Below are positions 1 to 9,724 of a DNA stretch of 64,000 nucleotides, piece by piece. The notes beneath the pieces were generated by a model. The model was given only the letters and a program-made list of their open reading frames with translations. It searched no databases and was not told the origin of the DNA. The stretch is from positions 124,001 through 188,000 of the forward strand of contig JAEPML010000008.1 of NCBI GenBank assembly GCA_017643925.1, written 5' to 3'. The position numbers were made by a program, and so were the translations under genes. Origin of the DNA: Roseibium sp. (GTDB taxonomy: Bacteria; Pseudomonadota; Alphaproteobacteria; Rhizobiales; Stappiaceae). Each line of letters opens with the position of its first letter. The first letter of the stretch is position 1.

Positions 1-1179
1 TGCCCGTTTTGTCGGTTCTCCGGCAATCGGTTCAAGTTCAATGGCGCCGATCAGGCCGAGATTGCGAATGTCGATGACATGCGGACAATCCTTCAGGGAA
101 TGCAGCCCGTCTTCCCAATGCTGAGCCAGATCCGCGGCCCGTGTCAGCAAGCCTTCCTCGTCATAGGTGTCGAGTGTTGCCAATGCTGCGGCACAGGCAA
201 CCGGATGTGCGGAATATGTGTAACCGTGAAACAGCTCGATCATGTGAGCCGGGCCGGTCATGAATGCATTGTAGATGTCTGACGAGCAGAAAACGGCCCC
301 CATCGGGATTACGCCCGACGTCAGACCCTTTGCCGTGGTGACGAGATCCGGTGTCACGCCGAAGAAGTCGGTCGCAAAAGGCGAACCGAGACGCCCGAAG
401 CCGGTTATGACCTCATCGAAAATAAGCAGGATACCGTGCTGGGTACAGATTTCACGCAGCCGCTCCAGATAACCTTTCGGCGGGATCAGAACCCCTGTCG
501 AACCGGCGACCGGCTCGACAATCACCGCTGCAATCGTCGACGGGTCATGTAGCTGGATGATACGGATCAGGTCTTCGGCATATTCGGCGCCACTTTCAGG
601 CATGGCCCGTGAAAAGGCGTTGCGGTCCGGATCATGGGTGTGACGCATGTGGTCGACACCGGTCAGCAGAGACCCGAAATGCTTGCGGTTTGCAACGATG
701 CCACCGACCGAAATACCACCAAAGCCAACACCGTGATAGCCGCGTTCACGTCCGATGAGCCGTGTGCGGGTGCCTTCCCCGATTGCACGCTGATAGGCCA
801 GGGCGATCTTGAGGGCCGTGTCGACACTTTCCGAACCGGAGTTCGTGAAGAACACATGGTCGAGCGGTGAGGGCATCAGGGCAGCGAGACGGGCGGCCAG
901 TTCAAATGCCTTGGGGTGCCCCATCTGGAACGCTGGCGCGTAATCGAGTTCGGCGACCTGGTTCTGGACGGCTTCCACGATCTTCGGACGGGAATGTCCC
1001 GCGTTGCAGCACCACAAGCCGGCGGTTCCGTCGAGAACCTGACGACCGTCGGACGTTGTGTAATGCATGTCCTTCGCCGAAACGAACATGCGGGGGGTCT
1101 GCTTGAATTGCCTGTTTGCCGTAAACGGCATCCAGAACGCTTCAAGGTTGTTTGTGACAGCCTGGCTCGGTGCTGACAT
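1..1179 (-). CDS. omega-amino acid (beta-alanine):pyruvate aminotransferase, 3' end outside window
   Basis: This is a class III PLP-dependent aminotransferase, cytoplasmic, predicted to move the amino group of beta-alanine or another omega-amino acid to pyruvate, giving malonate semialdehyde and alanine. The 393 codons present begin MSAPSQAVTNNLEAFWMPFT and hold the family's cofactor signature (IFDEVITGFGR) and the Schiff-base lysine in the segment TTAKGLTSG. Usual family length is about 440-450 residues, so roughly 50 C-terminal residues lie beyond the left edge. The ATG at 1179 has a strong GGAGGAGG ribosome site just upstream. The gene is divergent from rutR with two RutR-type operators between them, which fits a role in the last step of reductive pyrimidine breakdown, which produces beta-alanine. 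A close alternative is a taurine or putrescine transaminase; confidence in the class is high, in the substrate moderate. Confidence 0.9.
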   Translation of the reverse strand, partial: MSAPSQAVTNNLEAFWMPFTANRQFKQTPRMFVSAKDMHYTTSDGRQVLDGTAGLWCCNAGHSRPKIVEAVQNQVAELDYAPAFQMGHPKAFELAARLAALMPSPLDHVFFTNSGSESVDTALKIALAYQRAIGEGTRTRLIGRERGYHGVGFGGISVGGIVANRKHFGSLLTGVDHMRHTHDPDRNAFSRAMPESGAEYAEDLIRIIQLHDPSTIAAVIVEPVAGSTGVLIPPKGYLERLREICTQHGILLIFDEVITGFGRLGSPFATDFFGVTPDLVTTAKGLTSGVIPMGAVFCSSDIYNAFMTGPAHMIELFHGYTYSAHPVACAAALATLDTYDEEGLLTRAADLAQHWEDGLHSLKDCPHVIDIRNLGLIGAIELEPIAGEPTKRA

Positions 1180-1457
1180 GCGTCCTCCTCCGGTCCCGGG
1201 TGGACCGTTTGCTGGTTCCGCGCGAAGAGGAGCGCAGTGCCGTGCTATCCGTGTTTGAATCGGTCGCAGCGGCAGGGTCCTCTCCCCACAATGTTCCCTG
1301 GCACGCAGTTGGGACTTTATCCTCTGTTCTGGTGCCGTAAATCTCTGGTTGGCCCACTGGCCGGATCCGGATTTTTCCGGTTGTAATTATGATGATCACT
1401 TCGCTTAAATCCATCAAGAGTTGCCCATTGCAGCGACTCTTGTGATCGACTAGCCTT

Positions 1458-1473
1458 CTGACCATCTGGTCAA
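1458..1473. promoter_or_regulatory. RutR-type operator 1 (one mismatch)
   Basis: The sequence is CTGACCATCTGGTCAA. The published RutR consensus is TTGACCA-N2-TGGTCAA, so 13 of 14 half-site positions match. It lies 33 bp centre to centre from operator 2, about three helical turns, so dimers could bind on the same DNA face. Confidence 0.8.
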
Positions 1474-1490
1474 TTTACCCTAGGAGGGAT

Positions 1491-1506
1491 TTGACCAAAT
1501 GGTCAA
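1491..1506. promoter_or_regulatory. RutR-type operator 2 (perfect consensus)
   Basis: The sequence is TTGACCAAATGGTCAA, a perfect 16-bp palindrome identical to the TTGACCA-N2-TGGTCAA RutR consensus. It sits in the divergent region between the aminotransferase and the rutR homologue, which supports local regulation including autoregulation. Confidence 0.88.
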
Positions 1507-1654
1507 GATACAATTCCGGTCTTTGTGACTAATTTCCAGTCATTCGGGTTTGAAGGGGACTTGATCGCTCAGTTGGCGCTGAAGTGTCTGATATTTCAGC
1601 GCAATGGCAATGTTGGATAGAAGGGCAGCCTGAACGGGTTGCGGAAATTGGTTG

Positions 1655-2335
1655 ATGGCAGGTGTTGGCGGGCAGACGCAGTCTTCTTCAAAGACGGGTG
1701 GAATGAGCCGAATTCAGGAAAAGAACAGAAACCTGATTCTCGATGCCGCCCTTGGTGAATTTTCAAAGAAGGGATTTTCCGGAGCAACGGTCGAACGGAT
1801 CGCAGCCGAAGCAGGCATGTCGAAGTCGAACCTGCTTTATTATTTTTCCTCCAAGGAAGCGATTTATAACGCGACCCTGGCCCATATCCTCGAGGTTTGG
1901 CTGGCGCCCCTGAAAACGCTTGATCCTGCAGGGGATCCAGCACGGGAACTGGCGGGATATATCTGCCAGAAGATCGAAATGTCAGCGAATTTCCCTGAAG
2001 CTTCAAGGCTCTTTGCCAATGAAGTGATGCAGGGTGCGCCTCAGATCCTGCCAATCCTGGAGACGGATCTGAAACGTCTTGTCCAGGAAAAATGTGGCGT
2101 CATAGAAGACTGGATCGACGCGGGCAAGCTCCGCAGGGTCGATCCGTTGCACCTGATTTTCACAATCTGGGCCACGACCCAGCACTACGCTGATTTCTCG
2201 GTGCAGATCCGTGCCCTGACCGGTCGCGACCTGAGTGATGCGGCGTTCCTGCAACAGACCGAAGAAGCCGTCACGTCGCTCATCCTGAATGGCGTTGGCC
2301 TTGCGTGGCCACCCGAAGAGACAGAGCAGGAATGA
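1655..2335 (+). CDS. rutR: TetR-family regulator RutR
   Basis: A 226-residue TetR-family DNA-binding protein. The N-terminal helix-turn-helix covers roughly residues 20-66 (GFSGATVERIAAEAGMSKSN followed by LLYYFSSKEAIY). The C-terminal ligand domain resembles the RutR/YcdC type, which in E. coli binds uracil or thymine and then releases DNA. Two RutR-consensus operators lie directly upstream, which is strong independent support. ATG at 1655 is taken because RutR proteins carry an N-terminal tail before the HTH; a TTG precedes it at 1652, and ATG 1703 is a shorter option. It probably represses the divergent beta-alanine aminotransferase when pyrimidines are absent. The stop overlaps the next start (ATGA), suggesting co-translation with arfB. 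Confidence 0.88.
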   Translation: MAGVGGQTQSSSKTGGMSRIQEKNRNLILDAALGEFSKKGFSGATVERIAAEAGMSKSNLLYYFSSKEAIYNATLAHILEVWLAPLKTLDPAGDPARELAGYICQKIEMSANFPEASRLFANEVMQGAPQILPILETDLKRLVQEKCGVIEDWIDAGKLRRVDPLHLIFTIWATTQHYADFSVQIRALTGRDLSDAAFLQQTEEAVTSLILNGVGLAWPPEETEQE

Positions 2336-2793
2336 TGGATGAGCAGGGCGATCCCTATGAGAAATCGCGAATTGCGGTCACCGACAGGCTCTTCATTCTG
2401 AAGGAAGACCTGAGCGAAGATTTCATTCGCGCCTCGGGCCCCGGTGGGCAGAACGTCAACAAGGTGTCCACCGCCGTCCAGCTTCGTTTCAATCTCGAGG
2501 CAAATCAGACACTTCCGCAGGACGTGAAATCCCGTGCAGCCAGGCTTGCGGGCAGCCGGTTGACACAGCACGGTGAAATCATTCTCCAGGCAGACCGGCA
2601 CAGGACCCGCGAACGAAACAGGGACGACGCCCTTCAAAGGCTTCTCGATCTTCTGCGGCGGGCTACGGAGAAACCCAAACCGCGCAAGGCAACAAAGCCA
2701 ACGCTCGGGTCAAAGAAGCGTCGGCTCGACGCCAAGAAACAACGTGGCCAAATCAAGAAAATGCGCGGTAAGTCCCGAGGATTCGACGATTAG
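2332..2793 (+). CDS. arfB: alternative ribosome-rescue factor ArfB (peptidyl-tRNA hydrolase)
   Basis: A 153-residue class I release-factor-like protein. The catalytic GGQ lies in RASGPGGQNVNKVSTAVQL near residues 35-50, and the C-terminal tail (about residues 105-153) is very rich in Lys and Arg, as in ArfB/YaeJ, where the basic tail inserts into the empty mRNA channel of a stalled ribosome. It hydrolyses peptidyl-tRNA on non-stop complexes. The codon-recognition domain of true release factors is absent, and the length matches ArfB (about 140 residues). The start ATG at 2332 overlaps the rutR stop; a GTG at 2305 is possible but would lie far inside rutR. Confidence 0.92.
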   Translation: MMDEQGDPYEKSRIAVTDRLFILKEDLSEDFIRASGPGGQNVNKVSTAVQLRFNLEANQTLPQDVKSRAARLAGSRLTQHGEIILQADRHRTRERNRDDALQRLLDLLRRATEKPKPRKATKPTLGSKKRRLDAKKQRGQIKKMRGKSRGFDD

Positions 2794-2853
2794 TCTGCCG
2801 GTGACCGGCTTTCCGATTGCCCGGTAATTGCCCTTGAGAGTGAACCGGCTTGC

Positions 2854-4044
2854 CTAAAGTCCGGCGAGCTTGCGGTAGCCAAGCTGTTGTATCTTGTTCA
2901 AGAGGGGATATCTCGGATCCGGCCGAGGGCCTTGGGCAACCGGGACGTCAACAAGAGATTGCTTTACAATGTTCTTTGCCGCCGTTTTGGTTTGAAGCGC
3001 CACCAGATACAATTTTCCGGTCAGGGACATCGGTTCCTTGATCGTAAGCCTCGAGAGTTCATCGACGCCAAAACGTTCCTTGTAGCTGGACGTCCCGGGA
3101 CCAAGCACATATTTCTTCAGTCCCCTTCGATGCGCCCACTCCATTTCAAGCGCCATGGTCACTATGCCGGGTGAATGGCGCGTCCAGGGGCCTTCCTCGA
3201 AAGAAGCCAGTTGTGCGTTCATCACGCCGTTCTGGTTCATGGCAAAACTCGTGGCGATCCATCTGTTCTGGATTCTCAAACCGAGAAAAAGGGCGTCGCC
3301 GCGCGCGCACTTCTTGTGTGCAACTGCGCGAAAGAGTTCCTGGCGGCGTGGATCGGCAATACCGTCCTTTTTTCCGATGGTCCGGAACCGTTCGCGCCGC
3401 TGTTCGAGCATGGCATCAAATGCCGCATCGATTTCGTCATGGCGCGTAATGTGGACCACCTCGGCACCGAAGTCTTTTTTCAGCCGGCGCATCTTCTTCA
3501 TCACCTGCTTATAGGCGCTGTTGCGCTTTCGGTAGGTTTCAAACCGGTCGGCTGTCAGAGGAACAACGTAGGTCGTCTCTGTGCCCTGTGCCTTCCATTT
3601 AAGAAGCGAGTGCATGGCATCGGAACCATTGATCCCATTGCACCAGTTCTTGGACTGCAGGACATCAAATTCGGAGGCAAACGCCAAAAACGCAGTCGTC
3701 GCCTGTCTTGCAGCGGCGTGCCGCGAGAAGACGTCGGGGCAATAGAGGGGCAGGGCGTAGTCCATGACGTCGTAGTCAAGGGTTTCCAGGATACGAACGT
3801 TCAGAACATGTTTTTCGACCATCGGCATGACCAGAACGGCCCGCCCATCTGAACGATCTCGAATAAGCACGTACCGTGGAACATCTGTCCCTTGCTCCAG
3901 AAAAGAGCGATGTACCGCTGTTACATAATCAAGACTTTGAAAAGCAGTGCCTGTACCGGTCTGCTCGAGGGCAGCCCAGGCCGTTGTGAGTTGCGGATCG
4001 TCAATCGACGAGTAGCACTCTACCGAAAATCTGTTTTGCTTCAT
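2854..4044 (-). CDS. CelD/BcsL-type GNAT acyltransferase
   Basis: A 396-residue protein of the BioF2-like acetyltransferase group (Pfam Acetyltransf_6), a double GNAT fold also called the CelD family and found in exopolysaccharide loci. The N-terminal half carries TAFQSLDYVTAVH, and the C-terminal GNAT core contains FLGLRIQNRWIATSFAMNQ and YVLGPGTSSYKERFG, a pattern typical of the family near its acyl-CoA or aminoacyl site. No signal peptide or membrane segment is visible, so it is cytoplasmic. GAGGCGG just before ATG 4044 is a good ribosome site. The neighbouring flippase suggests it modifies a glycan or lipid-linked precursor, but the substrate cannot be read from the sequence. Confidence 0.75.
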   Translation of the reverse strand: MKQNRFSVECYSSIDDPQLTTAWAALEQTGTGTAFQSLDYVTAVHRSFLEQGTDVPRYVLIRDRSDGRAVLVMPMVEKHVLNVRILETLDYDVMDYALPLYCPDVFSRHAAARQATTAFLAFASEFDVLQSKNWCNGINGSDAMHSLLKWKAQGTETTYVVPLTADRFETYRKRNSAYKQVMKKMRRLKKDFGAEVVHITRHDEIDAAFDAMLEQRRERFRTIGKKDGIADPRRQELFRAVAHKKCARGDALFLGLRIQNRWIATSFAMNQNGVMNAQLASFEEGPWTRHSPGIVTMALEMEWAHRRGLKKYVLGPGTSSYKERFGVDELSRLTIKEPMSLTGKLYLVALQTKTAAKNIVKQSLVDVPVAQGPRPDPRYPLLNKIQQLGYRKLAGL

Positions 4045-4168
4045 GACCGCCTCTTCATGAAATCAAAATGTCCTTCATTCTTGTCCAGGTCGATTTGTAC
4101 CCGGCTGAAGCGCCGGTCCCAACGTACAAACCTGCCAGACCATCACCCCACCATGGGGCTGTATTTCG

Positions 4169-5071
4169 TTAGGTCGGGTTTTCCGAAACATCCCTGTGTC
4201 CGGGTGTTTTCGGTTTGGCCATAGCCTCCACAAGGCGAGGCCCCAATCCCGTCTGGCGCAGGGCATAGCTCATGATGGCCTTTGCCCAGAAACCAGCGCC
4301 TTCGATGGCCTGAGACCGGGGTTTGAAACCGAACGCGTGGCTCAACATCCCGTTTGCATAATTCACGTTGAAATGACGACGCGTCGCCTTGGTGCTGTAT
4401 TCAATTGTCGCGGATATGTTGACCGTGTTGCCATTGACCACCCGGTGCGGCCAGTTCAGCGGCCAGAACAATCCGTCACCAGGCTTCAGGTCGTAGAGGG
4501 TCGCAACATTCTCGAACGAAGGGTCATAGCTGATTTCCTCAGCCGTACTGTTTGTGACGACTTTCTCGAAGTCCCGCTGGCTGAGATAGGGTTCGTGACC
4601 CGGATAGAGCCAGATCCGCTTTTCTCCGCTGATATGCATAAGTGCCTGTCCGGGGACGTCTGCATGGTAGAAGACACGTGCATTTGGAGAAGAAATCAGG
4701 ATCCCGATGTGTCGGTTGAAAGTTTCAAGACCCGGAACTGCATCCTCGATCTGGTCCATGACCTGATCGACGATTGCCTGGTATCGACTGTCGCGTTCGC
4801 CAATCCTGCCCAGGTTTGCCCAGATGCTGCCGTTCTTGATCGCGTTGATCAGTTCCTCTGACGGTGCATTGGCAATACCTGCGTCACGCCAGGAACTTGC
4901 ATCTTCCTGGCTGTTGTTCATGGTGGCAGCTTCACTGACGCAATCCGGATTTTCGCGAATGAGGTCAGCCAAGGCCTCCAGCGAGAACAATTCGCTCTCG
5001 TTCAGGCCGTGTCGAACCGGCGAAATCTCCTTCGCCCATTGTTGCGATATGTTTTTCAGATCCGTTAACAA
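4169..5071 (-). CDS. cupin/JmjC-like protein, possible Fe(II)/2-oxoglutarate oxygenase
   Basis: A protein of about 300 residues with a double-stranded beta-helix core. FYHADVPGQALMHISGEKR gives an HxD pair, and GDGLFWPLNWPHRVVNGN gives the distal His, together the usual facial metal triad. FWPLNWPHRV is typical of cupin_8/JmjC-like proteins that hydroxylate proteins or small molecules. No signal peptide is present. The start is not an ATG: TTG at 5071 stands 7 nt after a GGAGG at 5079-5083; TTG 5077 is open but only 1 nt from that site. It is divergent from the flippase gene. Target unknown. Confidence 0.65.
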   Translation of the reverse strand: MLTDLKNISQQWAKEISPVRHGLNESELFSLEALADLIRENPDCVSEAATMNNSQEDASSWRDAGIANAPSEELINAIKNGSIWANLGRIGERDSRYQAIVDQVMDQIEDAVPGLETFNRHIGILISSPNARVFYHADVPGQALMHISGEKRIWLYPGHEPYLSQRDFEKVVTNSTAEEISYDPSFENVATLYDLKPGDGLFWPLNWPHRVVNGNTVNISATIEYSTKATRRHFNVNYANGMLSHAFGFKPRSQAIEGAGFWAKAIMSYALRQTGLGPRLVEAMAKPKTPGHRDVSENPT

Positions 5072-5241
5072 CAGCAAACCTCCAGCACGCGTCGTTACGC
5101 ATAGATACTTAGGTTTGATGTGTTTAGAATTCCCTATTCCGGTTGTAAGAATCGAGAAGTTCGCGTTTTCGGTTAAAGAAGTATTTACATGACGTTAGAC
5201 ATGAATTTTGCCCGCGCTCGAACGACAATCGTGGATCAATA

Positions 5242-6570
5242 ATGTCAGTTTTCAAACGGATAGCCGGTCGCATAGATGTCCGTCGCCTCATTCTCACGCT
5301 TGTTAGTCGCGGTCTGAGTACAATCTTCAGTTTTGCGCTGATCTTTTCCCTGGCGCGTGTTCTCTCGGCGGAAGAATACGGCCTCTATGCAATGCTCTTT
5401 TCAATTGGCAGTGCGCTTGGGCTTGTGCTCACCAGTGGACAGGCGACGTTGATTGTCAAACACTTCAATCGTGAGGATCCGCCCGGTGACAATATCAATA
5501 GGCAACTGATTGCACACAACCTTGTCTGGCAGGCCGTTGCGCTCGCACTGGTCTGGGGCGCAGGGTGGCTCGTCTGGGCGACCGGGGTTGGCCAATTGTC
5601 CCCGATTGCCATCCTGGCGGTGTTGATTTTTTCCTCCGTGTTTCTCCTGAGTGAATATTTCCAGAGCTATTTTCGCGCGCGCAATCAACTGAAACTGGCG
5701 CTTGTTCCAAGGGAAAACTTCTGGCGCCCGTTCGCGACGGTCCTTGTATGGTTTTCCGTATTCCTGGGCGTTTCGCTCGGTGGAGCAACCGCCTTGTTGC
5801 TTGTGGCAGGGTGTCTTGCGCTGGCTGTTTTCTATCAGTCCTTCTTTTTTGTACGTGATGCCAGGCGGCGCTCCGAAACTGGCGCTGCTTCTCGAGATGA
5901 AACGGCGTCATTGAGCTACTGGGACAAGGAATCCATCTATTTCGGACTGAACGGGTTCATGACAGCCGTTGCGTTGCATATCGAAGTTGTCATCGTCGGC
6001 TTTGTCCTGGGTCTTGAAGAAGTCGCGCTCTTTTTTGTCCTGTTTCGGCTGGCGATGCTCTTGAACCTGCCGCAAATCAGCATGGAAACCTTTGCCATGC
6101 CCATGATTGCAGAACGCATGAGGGAAGGGGACCGGAAAGAGGCTCAGAAGCTCCTGAGTGCCTTCGCTGCGGTAACCTTTCTTCTTTCGCTTGCCGGAGC
6201 GGCCGTCCTGGTCCCGTTGTCGCCCTACGTCGTCAAGCTGTTCAATCCTGAATTCGAGGTGTCGGGACTGCTCATGCTGGCAATTGCAAGCCAGACCGTC
6301 GTGATGGCGTTTTTCGGTCTGGGGACGAGCACCCTGATGATCAGCGGCGGAGAACGATACTTCCTCCTATGCCGTTCTGTTCTTTACGCAATTTACGCTG
6401 TATCCCTTGTCTTGTTCGGCTGGATCGGTGGGCTCATGGGGGTTGCGCTCACGATGACGGGATTTGTCCTGATCGAGCATATGCTGGCTGCGGCGTGGTG
6501 CCGGCGGAAAGCCGGCGTAGATATCACCGCCACAGGAGCGATCAGGGTCTTTGCGACAGCACGCGGTTGA
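5242..6570 (+). CDS. Wzx/MATE-like polysaccharide flippase
   Basis: A 442-residue integral membrane protein with about twelve hydrophobic segments (first at residues 15-40, last pair at about 385-430), typical of the MVF/polysaccharide-transporter superfamily that moves undecaprenyl-linked oligosaccharides across the inner membrane. The N-terminus, with a short amphipathic lead before SRGLSTIFSFALIFSLARVL and then EYGLYAMLFS, is characteristic of Wzx and oligosaccharide-flippase proteins. Start ATG 5242. It is the only clearly glycan-export gene between 2.8 and 10.6 kb, beside an acyltransferase and a cupin protein; no glycosyltransferase is next to it. Confidence 0.8.
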   Translation: MSVFKRIAGRIDVRRLILTLVSRGLSTIFSFALIFSLARVLSAEEYGLYAMLFSIGSALGLVLTSGQATLIVKHFNREDPPGDNINRQLIAHNLVWQAVALALVWGAGWLVWATGVGQLSPIAILAVLIFSSVFLLSEYFQSYFRARNQLKLALVPRENFWRPFATVLVWFSVFLGVSLGGATALLLVAGCLALAVFYQSFFFVRDARRRSETGAASRDETASLSYWDKESIYFGLNGFMTAVALHIEVVIVGFVLGLEEVALFFVLFRLAMLLNLPQISMETFAMPMIAERMREGDRKEAQKLLSAFAAVTFLLSLAGAAVLVPLSPYVVKLFNPEFEVSGLLMLAIASQTVVMAFFGLGTSTLMISGGERYFLLCRSVLYAIYAVSLVLFGWIGGLMGVALTMTGFVLIEHMLAAAWCRRKAGVDITATGAIRVFATARG

Positions 6571-6675
6571 CTTGAGTGATCAAAAACCTGTTATGGAACA
6601 AGCCTGTTCAGGCGACACTTCCCGAGTTTCCTTGCCACCTGATGACCGTCTTCGGTCGAAAGAGAGACAAACTGC

Positions 6676-9600
6676 ATGACATCTCAAGTTGAAACCGGGG
6701 ATTCGAGCGTCAGGGAACTCGAGCAAATACTTTCAGATTGCTTCGGACTGCAAGGCAGCCTGATCGAGTTGCCGGGTGAACACGATCTGAATTACCGCGT
6801 GGAAACCGAATTGCAGGGCGCATGTCTGCTGAAACTGCACGTGCCTGGCGACGAGGCGGTTTTGGACATGCAAATGGCCGTGCTTGAACATCTGGCTGGT
6901 GTCGCGCCTGATCTGCCCATCTCGCGCAGCATTGCGGACAAGGCAGGGGACTTGGCAACGGATGTCGTCTTTCGTGGGCCACGCACAGTAAGACTGCTGA
7001 CCTGGCTTGAGGGGAAGGTCTGGGCAAAGGCGGATAACAGAAGCAGGGAAACCGCAAAGAGCCTTGGTGCTCTTCTGGGCAGACTGGACAAGGCGCTCGC
7101 AACATTCGAGCATCCAGGCGCATCGCGGGTTTACGAGTGGGACATTGCGTGCGCCCAGATGCATCAAGAGCATGTGGACCTGATCGGTGACGCGGAGAAG
7201 CGACATGCAGTCGGTGCCATTCTGGATCGTTTTTCTCAAGTCGTTGCGCCTGTTCTTGAAACGCTGCCGCGCCAGGTCATTCACAATGATGCCAATGATT
7301 ACAATGTGTTGCTGGATGATGCCGGCAAGGTATGCGGCTTGCTTGATTTTGGCGACATGGTGGAAAGCCAGCGCATTGTCGAGATCGCAGTAGCAAGTGC
7401 CTATGCACTTATCGGCGAGGAAGACCCGGTCGGCACAATCGCTGCTCTCCTGGAGGGCTATCACAAGATCAATCCGGTCACCGAACAGGAAGCCGAACTC
7501 GTTCTTGATCTGGTCAAAACACGCTATGCCGTATCCATCTGCATGGCAGCGAAACAGATCCGCGAGAACCCGGACAACACCTACCTTCTCGTTAGTCAGG
7601 AGGATGTCTGGCGCGAACTTCGGCGCCTGAACAACGAGAATCCGCAGCTTGCGAAACTGCGTCTTCGTACAGCATGTGGTTTTGACGCCGTTCCAACTGC
7701 GCGCAAGGTCAAGAATTGGCTCGACATGAATGCGCATACATTTTCTCCGGTGGTAAAACCCGACGTTTCGAGCCCAAGAACTGTGACCTACGACTTTTCC
7801 AGCCGGTCTCCGGATGCTGCGGAACTTGCCACCTTTGACGGGCTCGAGTTCGACGCTTATTGCGAGCGCGCAATCCAGGAGGCCGGTGCCGACTTTGGCC
7901 TCGGTGTCTATGGCGAAGACCGAACGGTCTATAAAAGCGATGCGTTCGAGATGGGGTCGGCAAGCATCCGCCGGTCGGTGCATCTTGGTATTGATATCTT
8001 TAATCCAGATTTTGAACCGGTACATGCACCTATCTCTGGCAGGGTCGCCTTCTTTCATGATGACAATGTCGACAACGGGTTTGGTCCAACGGTGCTTCTG
8101 GAGCACGAGACTGACGATGGCGTCGTGTTCTGGACGCTCTATGGCCATCTGTCGCGGCGAAGCTGCGCCAAACTGGAGATCGGTCAGACAGTTGAAGCCG
8201 GCGAAGCTTTTGCCGAATTTGGCCAGCGGTCTGAAAACGGGGCCTGGCCACCGCATTTGCATTTCCAGATTGTGACTGATCATCTTGGGTTGGAAGCCCG
8301 CATGCATGGTGTCGGCGTTCGTGCCCAATGGCCGGTGTGGCGTGATATCAGTCCGGATCCGAGCGTTGTTCTGGGATTACCGGTTCCCGCGGCGGTTCCT
8401 GTTGCCATGGACAATGAACAACTTGTCGAGGAACGCCACCACAGGATAGGCCGGTCGCTGAGCATTGCCTATTCCGACGCGCCGCTCAAGATCGTGGGCG
8501 GCGAGGGGACCTGGCTCATTGACGAGACCGGCAAGCGGTGGCTCGACATGGTCAACAATGTTTGTCATGTCGGCCATTGCCATCCGCGAGTGGTCGCTTC
8601 TGCCCAAAAACAGATGGCGCAACTGAACACCAATTCGCGTTATCTGCATGACACGCTGGTTGAGTATTCAAGACGGCTGACCGATCTCTTTCCCGATCCG
8701 CTAAATGTTTGTTTTTTCGTCAACTCCGGGAGCGAGGCCAATGATCTTGCCCTTCGACTGGCGCGTGCTCACACCGGCCAAAGGGATATCCTGACGGTCG
8801 ATCATGCCTATCACGGCCATCTGTCCAGCCTGATTGATGTCAGTCCCTACAAGTTTGCCGGCAAGGGCGGCGAGGGAGCCCCTGACCATGTGCATGTCGT
8901 TGAGATGCCCGACCTTTACCGGGGGCGTTGGCGGTATGGTGATGACGACGCAGGGCAACGTTATGCCCGGAAGGTCAGTCAAAAGATCGCGGAACTCGGC
9001 GAGCAGGGGCGCAAGCCTGCCCTGTTTTTCAGCGAAGGCATTCTCGGGACAGGCGGGCAACTGACACTGCCCGCGGCCTATCTGCAAGAGGCATATGCGC
9101 ATGTCAGGGCTGCCGGTGGTCTTTGCTTGGCGGACGAAGTCCAGGTCGGTTTCGGCCGGGTGGGCAGCCACATGTGGGCCTTTGAAACGCAGAATGTCGT
9201 CCCGGACATCGTATCTCTCGGCAAACCGATCGGAAACGGCCATCCGATGGCAGCCGTCGTCACCACGGAGGCTGTGGCAGCATCTTTTGCCAATGGCATG
9301 GAGTATTTCAACACGTTTGGCGGCAATCCCGTTTCGGCGTCAATCGGGCTTGCCGTGCTCGACGTCATCCGCGACGAGCGACTGATGCATCACTGCCATG
9401 AAGTGGGCACTCGGTTGATGAGCGGTGCAAGAGCACTGGCGAACAGATTTCCGATCATCGGAGACGTCCGCGGACAGGGTCTTTTTATCGGCATCGAACT
9501 TGTGCGTGACAGGGCGACGCTTGAGCCAGCCGACACAGAACTGGAATTTGTCATCCGCGGCATGAAACAGCGCCACGGTATCCTGCTGTCGAGCGAAGGG

Positions 9601-9720
9601 CCGCACAACAACGTGCTCAAGATCAAACCGCCGGCACAGTTCGGCGATGCAGAGTGTGACCTCTTTCTGGAAGCGCTTGCCGACATGCTGCAAGACCATT
9701 CAGATTGTTCAAGCCATTGA
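6676..9720 (+). CDS. trifunctional fusion: APH-type kinase + M23 peptidase domain + class III aminotransferase/phospho-lyase
   Basis: A 1014-residue protein with three domains in series. Residues about 20-340 form an aminoglycoside-phosphotransferase/choline-kinase fold with catalytic Asp205 (HNDANDYN) and metal-binding Asp224 (LLDFGD). Residues about 385-570 form a LytM/M23 metallopeptidase fold with both zinc motifs intact: His436/Asp440 (HLGID) and His527/His529 (HLH). Residues about 580-1010 form a class III aminotransferase with PLP Lys850 ([11 protein letters not shown]). In vertebrates, separate proteins of the first and third families phosphorylate hydroxylysine or ethanolamine and then eliminate phosphate and ammonia, so the fusion suggests a kinase/ammoniophospholyase pair acting on an amino alcohol; the M23 domain could bind or cut the peptide source. 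No signal peptide is seen. ATG 6676 follows AAAGAGAGA. Confidence 0.85.
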   Translation: MTSQVETGDSSVRELEQILSDCFGLQGSLIELPGEHDLNYRVETELQGACLLKLHVPGDEAVLDMQMAVLEHLAGVAPDLPISRSIADKAGDLATDVVFRGPRTVRLLTWLEGKVWAKADNRSRETAKSLGALLGRLDKALATFEHPGASRVYEWDIACAQMHQEHVDLIGDAEKRHAVGAILDRFSQVVAPVLETLPRQVIHNDANDYNVLLDDAGKVCGLLDFGDMVESQRIVEIAVASAYALIGEEDPVGTIAALLEGYHKINPVTEQEAELVLDLVKTRYAVSICMAAKQIRENPDNTYLLVSQEDVWRELRRLNNENPQLAKLRLRTACGFDAVPTARKVKNWLDMNAHTFSPVVKPDVSSPRTVTYDFSSRSPDAAELATFDGLEFDAYCERAIQEAGADFGLGVYGEDRTVYKSDAFEMGSASIRRSVHLGIDIFNPDFEPVHAPISGRVAFFHDDNVDNGFGPTVLLEHETDDGVVFWTLYGHLSRRSCAKLEIGQTVEAGEAFAEFGQRSENGAWPPHLHFQIVTDHLGLEARMHGVGVRAQWPVWRDISPDPSVVLGLPVPAAVPVAMDNEQLVEERHHRIGRSLSIAYSDAPLKIVGGEGTWLIDETGKRWLDMVNNVCHVGHCHPRVVASAQKQMAQLNTNSRYLHDTLVEYSRRLTDLFPDPLNVCFFVNSGSEANDLALRLARAHTGQRDILTVDHAYHGHLSSLIDVSPYKFAGKGGEGAPDHVHVVEMPDLYRGRWRYGDDDAGQRYARKVSQKIAELGEQGRKPALFFSEGILGTGGQLTLPAAYLQEAYAHVRAAGGLCLADEVQVGFGRVGSHMWAFETQNVVPDIVSLGKPIGNGHPMAAVVTTEAVAASFANGMEYFNTFGGNPVSASIGLAVLDVIRDERLMHHCHEVGTRLMSGARALANRFPIIGDVRGQGLFIGIELVRDRATLEPADTELEFVIRGMKQRHGILLSSEGPHNNVLKIKPPAQFGDAECDLFLEALADMLQDHSDCSSH

Positions 9721-9724
9721 AAAA

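Larger units (their letters stand above)
1180..1654. other. divergent intergenic regulatory region, aminotransferase / rutR
   Basis: No convincing gene is present. The region holds the promoters of two divergent genes. Its clear elements are the two RutR-type palindromes listed separately, placed near the middle and about 150-200 bp before the rutR start. Confidence 0.7.

Noticed and set aside
3175..3852. Rightward open frame of 225 codons inside the acyltransferase gene
   Set aside because: Antisense to a gene with clear family motifs; no start signal.
4139..4156. Hairpin CCCCACCATGGGG after the cupin-like gene as a terminator
   Set aside because: A 5-bp stem with a 3-nt loop and no T-run; too weak to support.
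6733..8328. Long antisense open frame (about 530 codons) opposite the kinase/peptidase fusion gene
   Set aside because: It mirrors the codon pattern of the sense gene, has no ribosome site and no recognisable protein features.
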